NCBI GenBank assembly: GCA_002453165.1
Contig: DKGH01000110.1
Location: 1 to 11,363, forward strand
Origin: Verrucomicrobia bacterium UBA6775
GTDB lineage: Bacteria > Verrucomicrobiota > Verrucomicrobiia > Limisphaerales > UBA1096
Length of the DNA stretch: 11,363 nt
Reading direction: 5' to 3'
The notes beneath the pieces were generated by a model. That model was not told where the DNA came from. It saw only the letters and a program-made list of their open reading frames with translations, and did not search any database. The translations under genes and the position numbers were made by a program. Of this stretch, positions 1 to 6,857 are shown in pieces. Each line of letters opens with the position of its first letter. The stretch's first letter is position 1.

Positions 1-339
1 AAAACACTCTTTGAAAAAATCTGTGACCGGGAGATCCCGGCGGACATCGTCTATGAGGATGACCAGGTGGTGGCGTTTCGGGACATTGCCCCGGCTGCCC
101 CGTCGCACGTGCTGGTGATCCCGCGTAAACCGATCCCGCGCATCAACGAGGCCAAGCCGGAGGATCAATCCCTGCTTGGCCATCTGCTGCTCAAGGCGGC
201 GGAGGTGGCCCGATCGCTTGGCCTCGGTGAGAGCGGCTTTCGGCTAGTGTTGAATAACGGCGCGGATGCCGGTGAGACCGTGCCACACATGCATTGCCAC
301 ATTCTGGGAGGTCGTAAGATGGCCTGGCCTCCCGGTTGA
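1..339 (+). CDS. HIT-family (histidine triad) protein, 5' end cut by window edge
   Basis: Frame 1 is open from the first base and gives 112 residues ending in TGA. It begins KTLFEKICDREIPADIVYED, the standard opening of bacterial HINT-like HIT proteins, so only a few N-terminal residues and the start codon are missing. An in-frame ATG/GTG further in (about 67) would remove this conserved opening and is not the start. The core VVAFRDIAPAAPSHVLVIPR and the histidine triad HMHCHILGG near the C-terminus are intact; the triad binds the phosphate of the nucleotide substrate, and its middle histidine is the usual nucleophile. The family hydrolyses purine nucleoside phosphoramidates and related AMP conjugates in the cytoplasm. 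The ending RKMAWPPG is normal for the family, so the 3' end is complete. The exact cellular substrate cannot be read from sequence. Confidence 0.94.
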   Translation, partial: KTLFEKICDREIPADIVYEDDQVVAFRDIAPAAPSHVLVIPRKPIPRINEAKPEDQSLLGHLLLKAAEVARSLGLGESGFRLVLNNGADAGETVPHMHCHILGGRKMAWPPG

Positions 340-586
340 ACGCCTGACAAAGCTGGGGCGGCTGCAGATAGCAACTTTCAGCACTGTCCACTTTTCCGAT
401 ACAAGTCCAAAAACATCGTTCGCTTGATTAAATCATACCCTCTCCCTTGAGGGAGAGGGTGGAAACAGCTGGTTTGAACTGGTATCGAGTTTTCATGAAA
501 AGTGCACTCCACTCTCATCCGGCCTTCGCACAGTTGCTCCTCAGAGGGAGCAGGTATAATACGGTGGGCTTGGCCTCGCGCGGATG
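340..586. other. Non-coding gap between HIT gene and M1 peptidase gene
   Basis: This 247-base stretch lies between the 3' end of the HIT gene and the 3' end of the minus-strand peptidase gene, so both neighbours end here. It holds the strong inverted repeat at 437-460 and a weaker stem TGCTCC/GGAGCA (535-540 with 547-552). Neither is followed by a clear T-run on either strand, so I cannot name a classical intrinsic terminator. The plus-strand frame that is open at 447-716 runs into the peptidase gene and shows no protein-like pattern. No RNA gene was recognised. Confidence 0.6.
437..460. repeat. Inverted repeat, 11-bp arms (ACCCTCTCCCT ... AGGGAGAGGGT)
   Basis: The arms 437-447 and 450-460 are perfectly complementary, with only TG between them; folded as RNA this gives about 9 base pairs and a TTGA loop. 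There is no T-tract downstream on the plus strand. The CCCTCTCCC/GGGAGAGGG design resembles short dispersed REP-like palindromes found between genes in many bacteria (from memory, not searched). It may slow or stop transcription from either convergent neighbour, but this is inference. Confidence 0.75.
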
Positions 587-3235
587 TTATTTTTTTTTCG
601 CCGGTTGGCTGGTTTTCAGGGCGGCGTCGAAGCGTTTTTTTAAGTCCGTAAGCTCCTTGGTCAACTTGCTGTTGGATTGCTTCAGGTCGGCGACTTCCTT
701 GCGTAGGTTTTTGTAGTCGTCGGCCGGCTTGCGGGCGGCGCGGATTTTCTCGATTGCCTGCTCGGCGGCCCGGCGGTAGGGGTCGCCTTCGGCGTTGGCG
801 GTGAACTTTTCGAGGGCGGCGATGGCCCGGGGATCCCCTAGTTGGCCAAGCGACTCGATGGCGGCCAGGGCCACACGACGCTTGGGATTGTGAATGTGGC
901 CGGCAAAAAACTCACGAAGCTCCGTTTTGTTTCTATGGTTGCGACCGAGGAACGCAACGGCACGGAGGGCGTTGGCGTAGCCGCGGGTGGTGAACTTGGC
1001 CTTGTTGTTCTCCAGCGCGGCTCGAATCTTGGTGATATTCCCCGGCTTGTCCTGTTTTCGCAGTGCGGAGATGGCGGCGTCGGCGATCTGATTGCGGAAG
1101 GACGCTTGGCCAAGCGCTTGGTTGATCAATCGGTTCGCCTGCCTGTCCTCGTGGCCGGCCAGACGGCTGACGATCTGTGCCCGGATCGCCGGATTTTTTT
1201 CGCTGTCGAGAATGCGCTTGAGGTGGGGCAGGGCACCGGGCTTGGGTTGGCTGGCAATATCGGAGACGACCTGCGAGCGCACCTTGGCGTTGGGCTGATC
1301 GGTTGAGCCGGCCAGTGCTTCGTACGCTGCGTCGGTGGCGATGCCACGCAGCGCCCGTGAGGCGGCGATGCGGACGCCGTAAAATGAATCGTTCCGCAGG
1401 ACGTGCGTCAGTTTTTCGACGGTCGTTTTGTCTTTGCGCTTGGCCAGGAGTTCGACTGCCTTTTGGCGGCCAAGTGCGTCGGTGGCGTCGGCCAGTTGCG
1501 CGTGAAGCTGCCCGGTCGGCGGGGCGAAGGTGATCTTGGCCAAGAGCGTCAGGTCGGGGTCGATGCGGACGATTTGCGGCGCCTTGGCCAGGGGGAAGTA
1601 GTAGTCCTCGGCGAGCTTGGTGATTGGCAGGGTGTGGTTGACCGCCTGGCCGTCGACCTTGAACCGCACCGGTAGTGGCACGTGAAAGAGCAGGACGTTG
1701 TCGCCGATCTTTTGTGTCTGCTGCACGCTGATCTTGGCGAGCATGGATTTCTCATCCCACGCGTAGGCGATCTTTAATTCGGGATGGTGTGCGTGGAAAA
1801 CGTATTGATCAAAAAAACGGTCGAACGACCGGCCGGAATGTTCCTCGATAATAGAGCGCAAATCCTCGGTGACGACGTTGCCGTGGCGATGCCGCTCGAG
1901 GTAGGTCTTGACGCATTTGCGGAACAGGTCCGGCCCAAGCTGCGAGCGGAGCATGTGCAGAATCCAACTGCCCTTGGTGTAGGAGAGGAAACCGTATTTG
2001 CGGAACATGTCCTCCGGGACTTGGTAGTCGCGATTGACCATCGGTGCGGTGTCGTTGGAGCGGCTTGTGAGGCGTTTTTGGTCGCGGTAGAGGCTGTAGC
2101 GGAACTCGTCGATGCCGTCCTTGTGCCCGGCGAAGAGGTGCGTGTAGTAGGTGGCGAATCCCTCGTTGAGCCAGAGCTGGCTCCAGTCCTTGCAGGTGAC
2201 GAGATCGCCGAACCATTGGTGCGCCAACTCATGCGCCATAAGTCCCTGGCTGCTGCGGATGTTTTCCGTCTCGCTGCTGAACAGAGTCGAGGCGTTGAGC
2301 GTGCTGATGCTGGTGTTCTCCATACCGCCCCAGTGGAAGTCCTGCACGGTCACCTGGTCGTACTTGGCCCACGGATACGGCACGCCGATTTCGGCCTCGA
2401 AATACTCCATGCACTCCTTGGTGTAGCGGAACGAGTTGGCGGCATTCGCAAAATCGGACGGCGCGGTCCAGAACGACATCGAGAGGTCGCCGTGTTTTTC
2501 CTCGAGACGCTTGAAGTAGCCGGCGACGAGCGTGATGAGATAATTGACGTGCGGTTTTTCCTGACTCCACTTGATCACGCGCAGCTTGGTTTTCTCGTCA
2601 ACCGCATCGGAGACCTTGCGGCCGTTGGAGAGGGCGGTCATGCCGTCCGGCACGCGGCAGGTCATGGTCGAGGTGAAAAACTCGTTCGGCGCGTCAAAGC
2701 ACGGGAACCAATGCCGCGCCTCGATCGGTTCGCCCTGTGTCCAGATGTGAGTATCGCCGGGGTCGTAGCCCATCTCCGGAGTGCGGAAGTAGAGTCCCTT
2801 TTTTGGTTCGGCCTCGAAGGTGACGGTGAGTTTGGCCTGCGACGTTGGGGCGATCGGCTTGGCGAAGGTGACGATCAACGCCCGGTCGGTGTTTTGCCAC
2901 GCGGCGATCTCGGTGCTGCCGGTGACTGTGTGAATCTCGAGGTCGTGCGCGTCGAGCCGCAATTGGCCAAGCGGCTTGAGGATCGGTTGAAACGTGAACG
3001 TCGCCGTGCCGGACACGCGTCGGTTTTTGAAGTCGGGCGTGACGTCGAGGTCGAAATGCTGGATGTCCACCGCCCGATCCGGGGCGTAGCGCTGCGACGG
3101 CGAGTCGATGCTGGACCAGATGCTGGCGGCGTGCCCGCAGTGGAGGCCGTGGATATGCTCTGCCTTAATCGAATAATCGAAGCTGATTGATAAAAGAAAT
3201 AATAATTTAAAAAATAAATAGAATCGCTTATTCAT
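587..3235 (-). CDS. Exported M1-family zinc aminopeptidase with HEAT-like repeats and C-terminal coiled coil
   Basis: 882 residues. A hydrophobic signal peptide (about residues 4-24) follows a Lys-Arg start, so the enzyme should be exported. A His-rich patch HIHGLHCGH (27-35) comes next. Then follow the N-terminal M1 beta domain, the GGMEN exopeptidase motif (303-307), the zinc site HELAH (335-339) with the third ligand E358 exactly 18 residues later, and Y419 in SYTKG as the likely catalytic tyrosine. All key residues are present. Residues about 590-830 are repeated helical pairs of HEAT type (for example VRIAASRALRGIA, RVALAAIESLGQLGDPRAIAALEKF). Residues about 840-875 form a Lys/Glu-rich coiled coil, and the tail is PAKKK. 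M1 enzymes remove N-terminal amino acids from peptides. The ATG start (3235-3233) gives a clean signal peptide but has no Shine-Dalgarno sequence. The gene diverges from oppD, which fits joint control of peptide breakdown and uptake (inference). Confidence 0.95.
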   Translation of the reverse strand: MNKRFYLFFKLLFLLSISFDYSIKAEHIHGLHCGHAASIWSSIDSPSQRYAPDRAVDIQHFDLDVTPDFKNRRVSGTATFTFQPILKPLGQLRLDAHDLEIHTVTGSTEIAAWQNTDRALIVTFAKPIAPTSQAKLTVTFEAEPKKGLYFRTPEMGYDPGDTHIWTQGEPIEARHWFPCFDAPNEFFTSTMTCRVPDGMTALSNGRKVSDAVDEKTKLRVIKWSQEKPHVNYLITLVAGYFKRLEEKHGDLSMSFWTAPSDFANAANSFRYTKECMEYFEAEIGVPYPWAKYDQVTVQDFHWGGMENTSISTLNASTLFSSETENIRSSQGLMAHELAHQWFGDLVTCKDWSQLWLNEGFATYYTHLFAGHKDGIDEFRYSLYRDQKRLTSRSNDTAPMVNRDYQVPEDMFRKYGFLSYTKGSWILHMLRSQLGPDLFRKCVKTYLERHRHGNVVTEDLRSIIEEHSGRSFDRFFDQYVFHAHHPELKIAYAWDEKSMLAKISVQQTQKIGDNVLLFHVPLPVRFKVDGQAVNHTLPITKLAEDYYFPLAKAPQIVRIDPDLTLLAKITFAPPTGQLHAQLADATDALGRQKAVELLAKRKDKTTVEKLTHVLRNDSFYGVRIAASRALRGIATDAAYEALAGSTDQPNAKVRSQVVSDIASQPKPGALPHLKRILDSEKNPAIRAQIVSRLAGHEDRQANRLINQALGQASFRNQIADAAISALRKQDKPGNITKIRAALENNKAKFTTRGYANALRAVAFLGRNHRNKTELREFFAGHIHNPKRRVALAAIESLGQLGDPRAIAALEKFTANAEGDPYRRAAEQAIEKIRAARKPADDYKNLRKEVADLKQSNSKLTKELTDLKKRFDAALKTSQPAKKK
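1103..1122. repeat. 20-bp repeat carrying palindrome CGCTTGGCCAAGCG (copy inside M1 gene)
   Basis: CGCTTGGCCAAGCGCTTGGT here is identical to 9496-9515 upstream of oppA. The first 14 bases (1103-1116) are a perfect palindrome. Here the repeat lies inside the HEAT-repeat coding region of the minus-strand peptidase, where it is read as Gln-Ala-Leu-Gly-Gln-Ala. Confidence 0.85.
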
Positions 3236-3379
3236 TGATCATCTTGCTTCTATGACTAAAAAGGGAACAGTAAAAGTAGTTATTTTGTTTTAACAGTTTT
3301 TTTTACTAGTTGCCATAAACGCTATTTTTTTGGTTCTCTGGTAGGGGTTAATTTTTTTGCGCTTTTAATTTTAGACTAA
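3236..3379. promoter_or_regulatory. AT-rich divergent control region between M1 peptidase and oppD
   Basis: 144 bases separate the divergent start codons of the peptidase (minus) and oppD (plus), so at least one promoter for each must lie here or nearby. The stretch is very AT-rich with several T-runs (for example 3298-3304 and 3325-3331). I could not pick a convincing -35/-10 pair on either strand, and neither start has a Shine-Dalgarno sequence. The AT-richness continues into the first ~20 codons of the peptidase gene. Confidence 0.6.
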
Positions 3380-3381
3380 AT
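3373..3381. repeat. 9-bp direct repeat AGACTAAAT, left copy
   Basis: AGACTAAAT overlaps the oppD start codon. The same nine bases in the same orientation recur at 5399-5407 across the end of oppF, so the two copies bracket the ATPase gene pair. The identity ends at both edges: the flanking bases differ. It could be a target-site or recombination footprint, or chance. Confidence 0.55.
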
Positions 3382-4372
3382 GTCTTTGCTTCAGCTAGAT
3401 AATCTTAAAACTTATTTTGATACTCGCCAAGGCACTGTGCGTGCTGTCGATGGTGTATCTCTTAAGTTGGAGAAAGGTGAGACACTAGGGATTGTGGGTG
3501 AATCTGGTTCTGGTAAATCGGTGACATGCTATTCGCTTCTACGACTTATTCCTCAACCTCCAGGTCGTATTGTTTCCGGTACGGCACTTTTTGATAGTGT
3601 TGATCTTCTTAAAATTCCAAAGATTCATCTAAACCGAATTCGTGCGAGAAAAATTTCGATGATTTTTCAAGATCCAATGACCTCTCTAAATCCATATATG
3701 AGAGTAGGGGCGCAGTTGATTGAGCCGTTATTGATTCATAAAATTTGTGGCAAAAATCAAGCACGAGAACTGGCTTTGGAAATGATGGATTCTGTAGGCA
3801 TACCAGATCCAAAAAAGAGATATAGTCTTTATCCCCATGAGTTCTCTGGTGGAATGCGTCAACGCATAATGATAGCAATGGCGCTAATTACAAAGCCTGA
3901 GTTGCTTATTGCTGACGAACCCACCACCGCTTTGGATGTTACGGTTCAAGCGCAGATTTTAGAGTTAATTCAAAAGATGCAGGAAGAGCTAGGAATGGCT
4001 GTGATATTGATTACTCATGATCTTGGTGTTGTATCCGGATTTTGCGATAGGGTTAGTGTAATGTATTGTGGCAAGGTGGTAGAGTCTGGATCTGCTGATG
4101 ATATTTTTTATAGAGCAAGGCACGCTTACACGCGTGGATTAAGAAAGTCTATTCCATCAACTCAAGAAAAAGGAAGTATGTTGTATACGATTCCCGGTGT
4201 GCCTGCCCAGCCTGTTGGGCCTCGTCTTCCTTGTTCTTTCGCTCCCCGCAGTGATCTTAAATTCACAGATGAAGAGGCGCAAATGGATGCTGAGTACATT
4301 GAAGTAGAAACTGGGCACTGGGTGGAGGTTCATCCAGCATCGGTTGAGAACTATAAAGATTACTTAAAGTGA
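3380..4372 (+). CDS. oppD: Oligopeptide ABC transporter ATP-binding protein OppD
   Basis: 330 residues. This is one of the two cytoplasmic ATPases that power oligopeptide import. All ATPase motifs are present: Walker A GESGSGKS (40-47), Q-loop MIFQDPMTSLNP with Q97, signature FSGGM (155-159), Walker B LLIADEP with E180, D-loop TALD and switch His213. The C-terminal oligopeptide-transporter extension (about 235-330) follows. Family members usually carry a motif of the form C-x-F-x-x-R-C with a further Cys nearby; here only C285 remains (PCSFAPRSD) and the later cysteines are absent. The tail GHWVEVHPASVENY recurs almost unchanged in OppF. The ATG at 3380 starts directly before the conserved opening LLQLDNLKTYF; there is no Shine-Dalgarno sequence. 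Codons favour A/T endings, unlike the oppBC genes. It overlaps oppF by 4 nt. The family also includes DppD, so the exact substrate is uncertain. Confidence 0.95.
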   Translation: MSLLQLDNLKTYFDTRQGTVRAVDGVSLKLEKGETLGIVGESGSGKSVTCYSLLRLIPQPPGRIVSGTALFDSVDLLKIPKIHLNRIRARKISMIFQDPMTSLNPYMRVGAQLIEPLLIHKICGKNQARELALEMMDSVGIPDPKKRYSLYPHEFSGGMRQRIMIAMALITKPELLIADEPTTALDVTVQAQILELIQKMQEELGMAVILITHDLGVVSGFCDRVSVMYCGKVVESGSADDIFYRARHAYTRGLRKSIPSTQEKGSMLYTIPGVPAQPVGPRLPCSFAPRSDLKFTDEEAQMDAEYIEVETGHWVEVHPASVENYKDYLK

Positions 4373-5409
4373 GCATTTCGGAATCATTCCTCGAAATCCA
4401 AGATGTGAAATCTTGGTTTCCGCTAAGAAAATCGTTGTTTAGTTTTACAAATAGGGAAACTAAGTATGTTAAGGCAGTTGATGGGGTTAGTCTGTCCATC
4501 AAAAAGGGCGAAGTACTTGGTTTAGTAGGAGAGTCCGGATGCGGTAAAACTACACTTTCAAGGGCGATTATGCAGTTAATCCGCCCAACTTCTGGAAAGA
4601 TTTTCCTTCAAGGGGAAGAGTTAACCAATTTGCCTGAAAAGCAGCTGCGTTTGATGCGGCCTAATTTCCAGATGATTTTTCAAGATCCGTTTGCATCTCT
4701 TAATCCAAGGTTGACCGTTTTCGATACGCTGTCCGAAGCGATACGGGTGCGGCACAAGTTGAGAGGGGATGAATTGAAAGATTCTGTCGGTGAACTTATG
4801 GTTAAAGTTGGTTTGTCACCATCGCAAATGAATAAGTATCCGCATGAGTTCTCGGGAGGGCAACGTCAGCGAATAGCTATTGCAAGAGCACTTGCGCCTA
4901 AGCCTAAATTGATCATTGCTGACGAGCCAGTTTCTGCGCTCGATGTATCCATTCAATCTCAGGTGCTGAACCTCTTAAATGAGCTGATAAATGATCTAGG
5001 GCTTACAATGATTTTTATTTCGCATGACCTCTCAGTTGTGCGTCATATGGCGGATCGAATTGCTGTGATGTATCTAGGAAAGATTGTTGAGTTAGGTGAC
5101 GCCGTTGAAGTTATGTCTAATCCATTGCATGCTTACACTAAGGCTTTAATTAGCGCTATCCCAATGCTGGATCCAGTGTCTGAGCGCAAGCGTGAGAGGA
5201 TTGTACTCAATGGTGATCCGCCATCTCCAATAGAACCTCCTGCAGGTTGCGCTTTTGCTTCTCGAAGCTGGATACCCCATTCAGCGATCGATGCTATTAA
5301 GGAGGGAGTTTTTAAAGAAGTTAAGCCGGGACATTTTGTTGAAGTTCATCCCGCCACGGTGACGAACTATAGACAGTTTTTGCCCGACTCAGATTTCGAG
5401 ACTAAATAG
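4369..5409 (+). CDS. oppF: Oligopeptide ABC transporter ATP-binding protein OppF
   Basis: 346 residues, the second ATPase of the importer. Motifs: Walker A GESGCGKT (54-61), Q-loop MIFQDPFASLNPR, signature FSGGQRQR (161-168), Walker B LIIADEP (181-187), D-loop SALD and switch His219. The OppF-type linker insert (RKSLFSFTNRETKYVKAVDGVS) precedes Walker A. The C-terminal domain keeps only the first cysteine of the usual motif (C294 in PAGCAFASRS), with Ser in place of the second, and ends GHFVEVHPATVTNY, matching OppD. The start is GTG at 4369, sharing GTGA with the TGA of oppD, the classic arrangement for translational coupling. Its TAG (5407-5409) overlaps by 8 bases the stop end of the minus-strand GxxExxY gene. 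Like oppD, it is AT-rich compared with its other neighbours. Confidence 0.95.
   Translation: MSISESFLEIQDVKSWFPLRKSLFSFTNRETKYVKAVDGVSLSIKKGEVLGLVGESGCGKTTLSRAIMQLIRPTSGKIFLQGEELTNLPEKQLRLMRPNFQMIFQDPFASLNPRLTVFDTLSEAIRVRHKLRGDELKDSVGELMVKVGLSPSQMNKYPHEFSGGQRQRIAIARALAPKPKLIIADEPVSALDVSIQSQVLNLLNELINDLGLTMIFISHDLSVVRHMADRIAVMYLGKIVELGDAVEVMSNPLHAYTKALISAIPMLDPVSERKRERIVLNGDPPSPIEPPAGCAFASRSWIPHSAIDAIKEGVFKEVKPGHFVEVHPATVTNYRQFLPDSDFETK
5399..5407. repeat. 9-bp direct repeat AGACTAAAT, right copy
   Basis: Identical to 3373-3381 and in the same orientation. This copy ends on the first base of the oppF stop codon and contains the stop codon of the opposite-strand GxxExxY gene. Base composition changes abruptly here, from the AT-rich ATPase genes to GC-rich DNA. 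Confidence 0.55.
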
Positions 5410-5863
5410 TATCGTCGTTCTCGACGTCGTAAATCTCGTCGGTTTCCTCTTCGGCTTCCTCCTCGCTGCCCGGCGGGCGGCGGGTGTAGATGACGCGTTC
5501 CCACTCGAGCTTGGGCCGCTTGAAGTTCAGGACAATCCCGACCTCGAGTCCGGAGACTTTTAACATGTTGATCATTTGGTTGCGGTCGTGGTGGTTGATG
5601 CGTTCCACAATCCGGCAGTCCACGATCACCTTGTCGTAGGCGATGAGTTGGGTGGTGAACTGCCCGATCACCTGGTCGCGATACGTCAGGTCGAACGCCT
5701 TTTCCTGCTCGAAGGCAATGTCACGTTCGCCGAACTCGATGGCCATCGCCTTCCCGTACGCATCCTCGGGAAAACCGGCCCCGACACCGTTGAGCACGTC
5801 GATGGCGCAACCGACAATTGCATAAATCTCATCCTTGCATAGCTGTTTATTATCCTGCGGCAT
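5402..5863 (-). CDS. GxxExxY-family protein (PD-(D/E)XK nuclease-like fold), apparently degenerate active site
   Basis: 153 residues. The family hallmark is G30-F-P-E33-D-A-Y36, preceded by the usual opening helix (EIYAIVGCAIDVLNGVGAG). The remaining pattern (EKAFDLTYRDQVIGQF, DKVIVD, MINMLKVSGLEVGIVLNF, KLEWERVIYTRR) follows the family throughout. From memory, members carry an Asp in a DLLVE segment and a Glu-x-Lys in VIVELK; here these positions read Q72, and D82-C-R84, so the nuclease-like triad looks lost. A strongly acidic tail (about 134-151) is added. Function of the family is not established. The upstream frame stays open into oppC, but ATG 5863 is chosen because the family alignment begins there. 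It starts 23 bases after the oppC stop on the same strand, so it is probably the last gene of the oppABC operon. Its stop overlaps oppF. Confidence 0.88.
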   Translation of the reverse strand: MPQDNKQLCKDEIYAIVGCAIDVLNGVGAGFPEDAYGKAMAIEFGERDIAFEQEKAFDLTYRDQVIGQFTTQLIAYDKVIVDCRIVERINHHDRNQMINMLKVSGLEVGIVLNFKRPKLEWERVIYTRRPPGSEEEAEEETDEIYDVENDDTI

Positions 5864-5886
5864 CAATCTTCTTTGGTTTGCATTAA

Positions 5887-6855
5887 TTAATCTTTGGAGG
5901 TTTTGGGGTCGAGGGCGTCCCGGAGGCCGTCCCCGACGAAATTGAATGAAAACAGGGCGAGGGCAAACATGATCCCCGGATAGATCAGCATCCAGGGCGC
6001 CTCGCGCATCCGGTCCGCGCCGTCCTTGATCAGTAGTCCCCACGACGGGGTGGGGGGCTGCACGCCGAGGCCGAGGAAGCTCAGGAACGCCTCGAGCAGC
6101 ATCACGGCGGGAATCGTCAACGTGGTGTACACGATTACCGGGCCAAGCACATTCGGCACCATGTGGCGAAAGATGATCCGGCGCGTCGGCAGGCCAAGTG
6201 AGATGCAGGCCTCGATGAATTCCTGTTTGCGCAGGCTGAGTACCTGACCGCGAACGATGCGGGCCATGGTCAGCCACTCGACCGCGCCAATGGCCAAAAA
6301 TAACAGCAGCATGTTCCACTGGCCGGAGATGGAAAAGTCGGAGCCGCGTGCCTTGAACCAGACGTCGATCGAGTCGCCTAGGTCCTTGGCGAATACCATC
6401 AGCAAAATCACGAATATGGTAAACGGCAGCGAATAAAGGATGTCGACAACACGCATCATGAAGCGGTCGATGTTTCCACCGAAATAACCGGAGATCGTCC
6501 CATAGCCGATCCCGATCGTCAGGGAGACGATCGTGGCCACGAGGCCGACCATCAGCGAGATTTGGCCGCCCTTGATGATCCGGCCAAGCTGATCTCGCCC
6601 GAGGTGGTCGGTGCCCAAAATGTACTCCCCACCGGGTGCCTTCATTTTTAGGTCCAGCTCCTGATGCGTGTAGTAGTTGTCCTCGAGAAAAAATGGCCCG
6701 ATAAACGACAACCCGACGAGCAGCAGAATGAACGTGCCACCTACGAGGGCCATCTTGTTTTTGCGAAGCCGGTGCCAGGCACCAACCCAAAGCGATTCGC
6801 CCTTCTCCACTTGGTCGAGTGCGCTTGGTTTGGCTTGGCTATCTGGCTCTGTCAC
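5887..6855 (-). CDS. oppC: Oligopeptide ABC transporter inner-membrane permease OppC
   Basis: 322 residues, one of the two membrane subunits that form the peptide channel with OppB. A cytoplasmic N-terminus (LWVGAWHRLRKNKMALVG) leads into the first membrane helix (about 37-56). The OppC hallmark GTDHLGRDQLGR (81-92) and further membrane helices follow. The EAA loop that docks on the ATPases is at about 213-235 (FIEACISLGLPTRRIIFRHMVPN). The C-terminus GDGLRDALDPKTSKD is typical. The start is GTG (6855-6853), two bases after the oppB stop; no good internal ATG would keep the first helix. No Shine-Dalgarno sequence is visible, so translation is probably coupled to oppB. Its partner ATPases are on the opposite strand. 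Confidence 0.95.
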   Translation of the reverse strand: MTEPDSQAKPSALDQVEKGESLWVGAWHRLRKNKMALVGGTFILLLVGLSFIGPFFLEDNYYTHQELDLKMKAPGGEYILGTDHLGRDQLGRIIKGGQISLMVGLVATIVSLTIGIGYGTISGYFGGNIDRFMMRVVDILYSLPFTIFVILLMVFAKDLGDSIDVWFKARGSDFSISGQWNMLLLFLAIGAVEWLTMARIVRGQVLSLRKQEFIEACISLGLPTRRIIFRHMVPNVLGPVIVYTTLTIPAVMLLEAFLSFLGLGVQPPTPSWGLLIKDGADRMREAPWMLIYPGIMFALALFSFNFVGDGLRDALDPKTSKD

Positions 6856-6857
6856 GG

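Noticed and set aside
534..560. Promoter-like TTGCTC (534-539) with TATAAT (555-560)
   Set aside because: The spacer is 15 bases, the -35 match is poor, and no plus-strand gene lies downstream.
447..716. Plus-strand frame of 89 codons between the HIT and M1 genes
   Set aside because: It starts inside the inverted repeat, ends inside the M1 gene and shows no protein-like conservation pattern or start signal.
1784..3190. Long plus-strand open frame (468 codons) opposite the M1 peptidase gene
   Set aside because: It lies wholly antisense to a gene with intact catalytic motifs. Its translation is Val/Gly/Arg/Glu-rich with no recognisable domain, as expected from high-GC mirror frames.
5864..6790. 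N-terminal extension of the GxxExxY frame through oppC (462 codons in all)
   Set aside because: The upstream part is oppC read in another frame and is His/Arg/Pro-rich nonsense; family similarity starts at the ATG at 5863.
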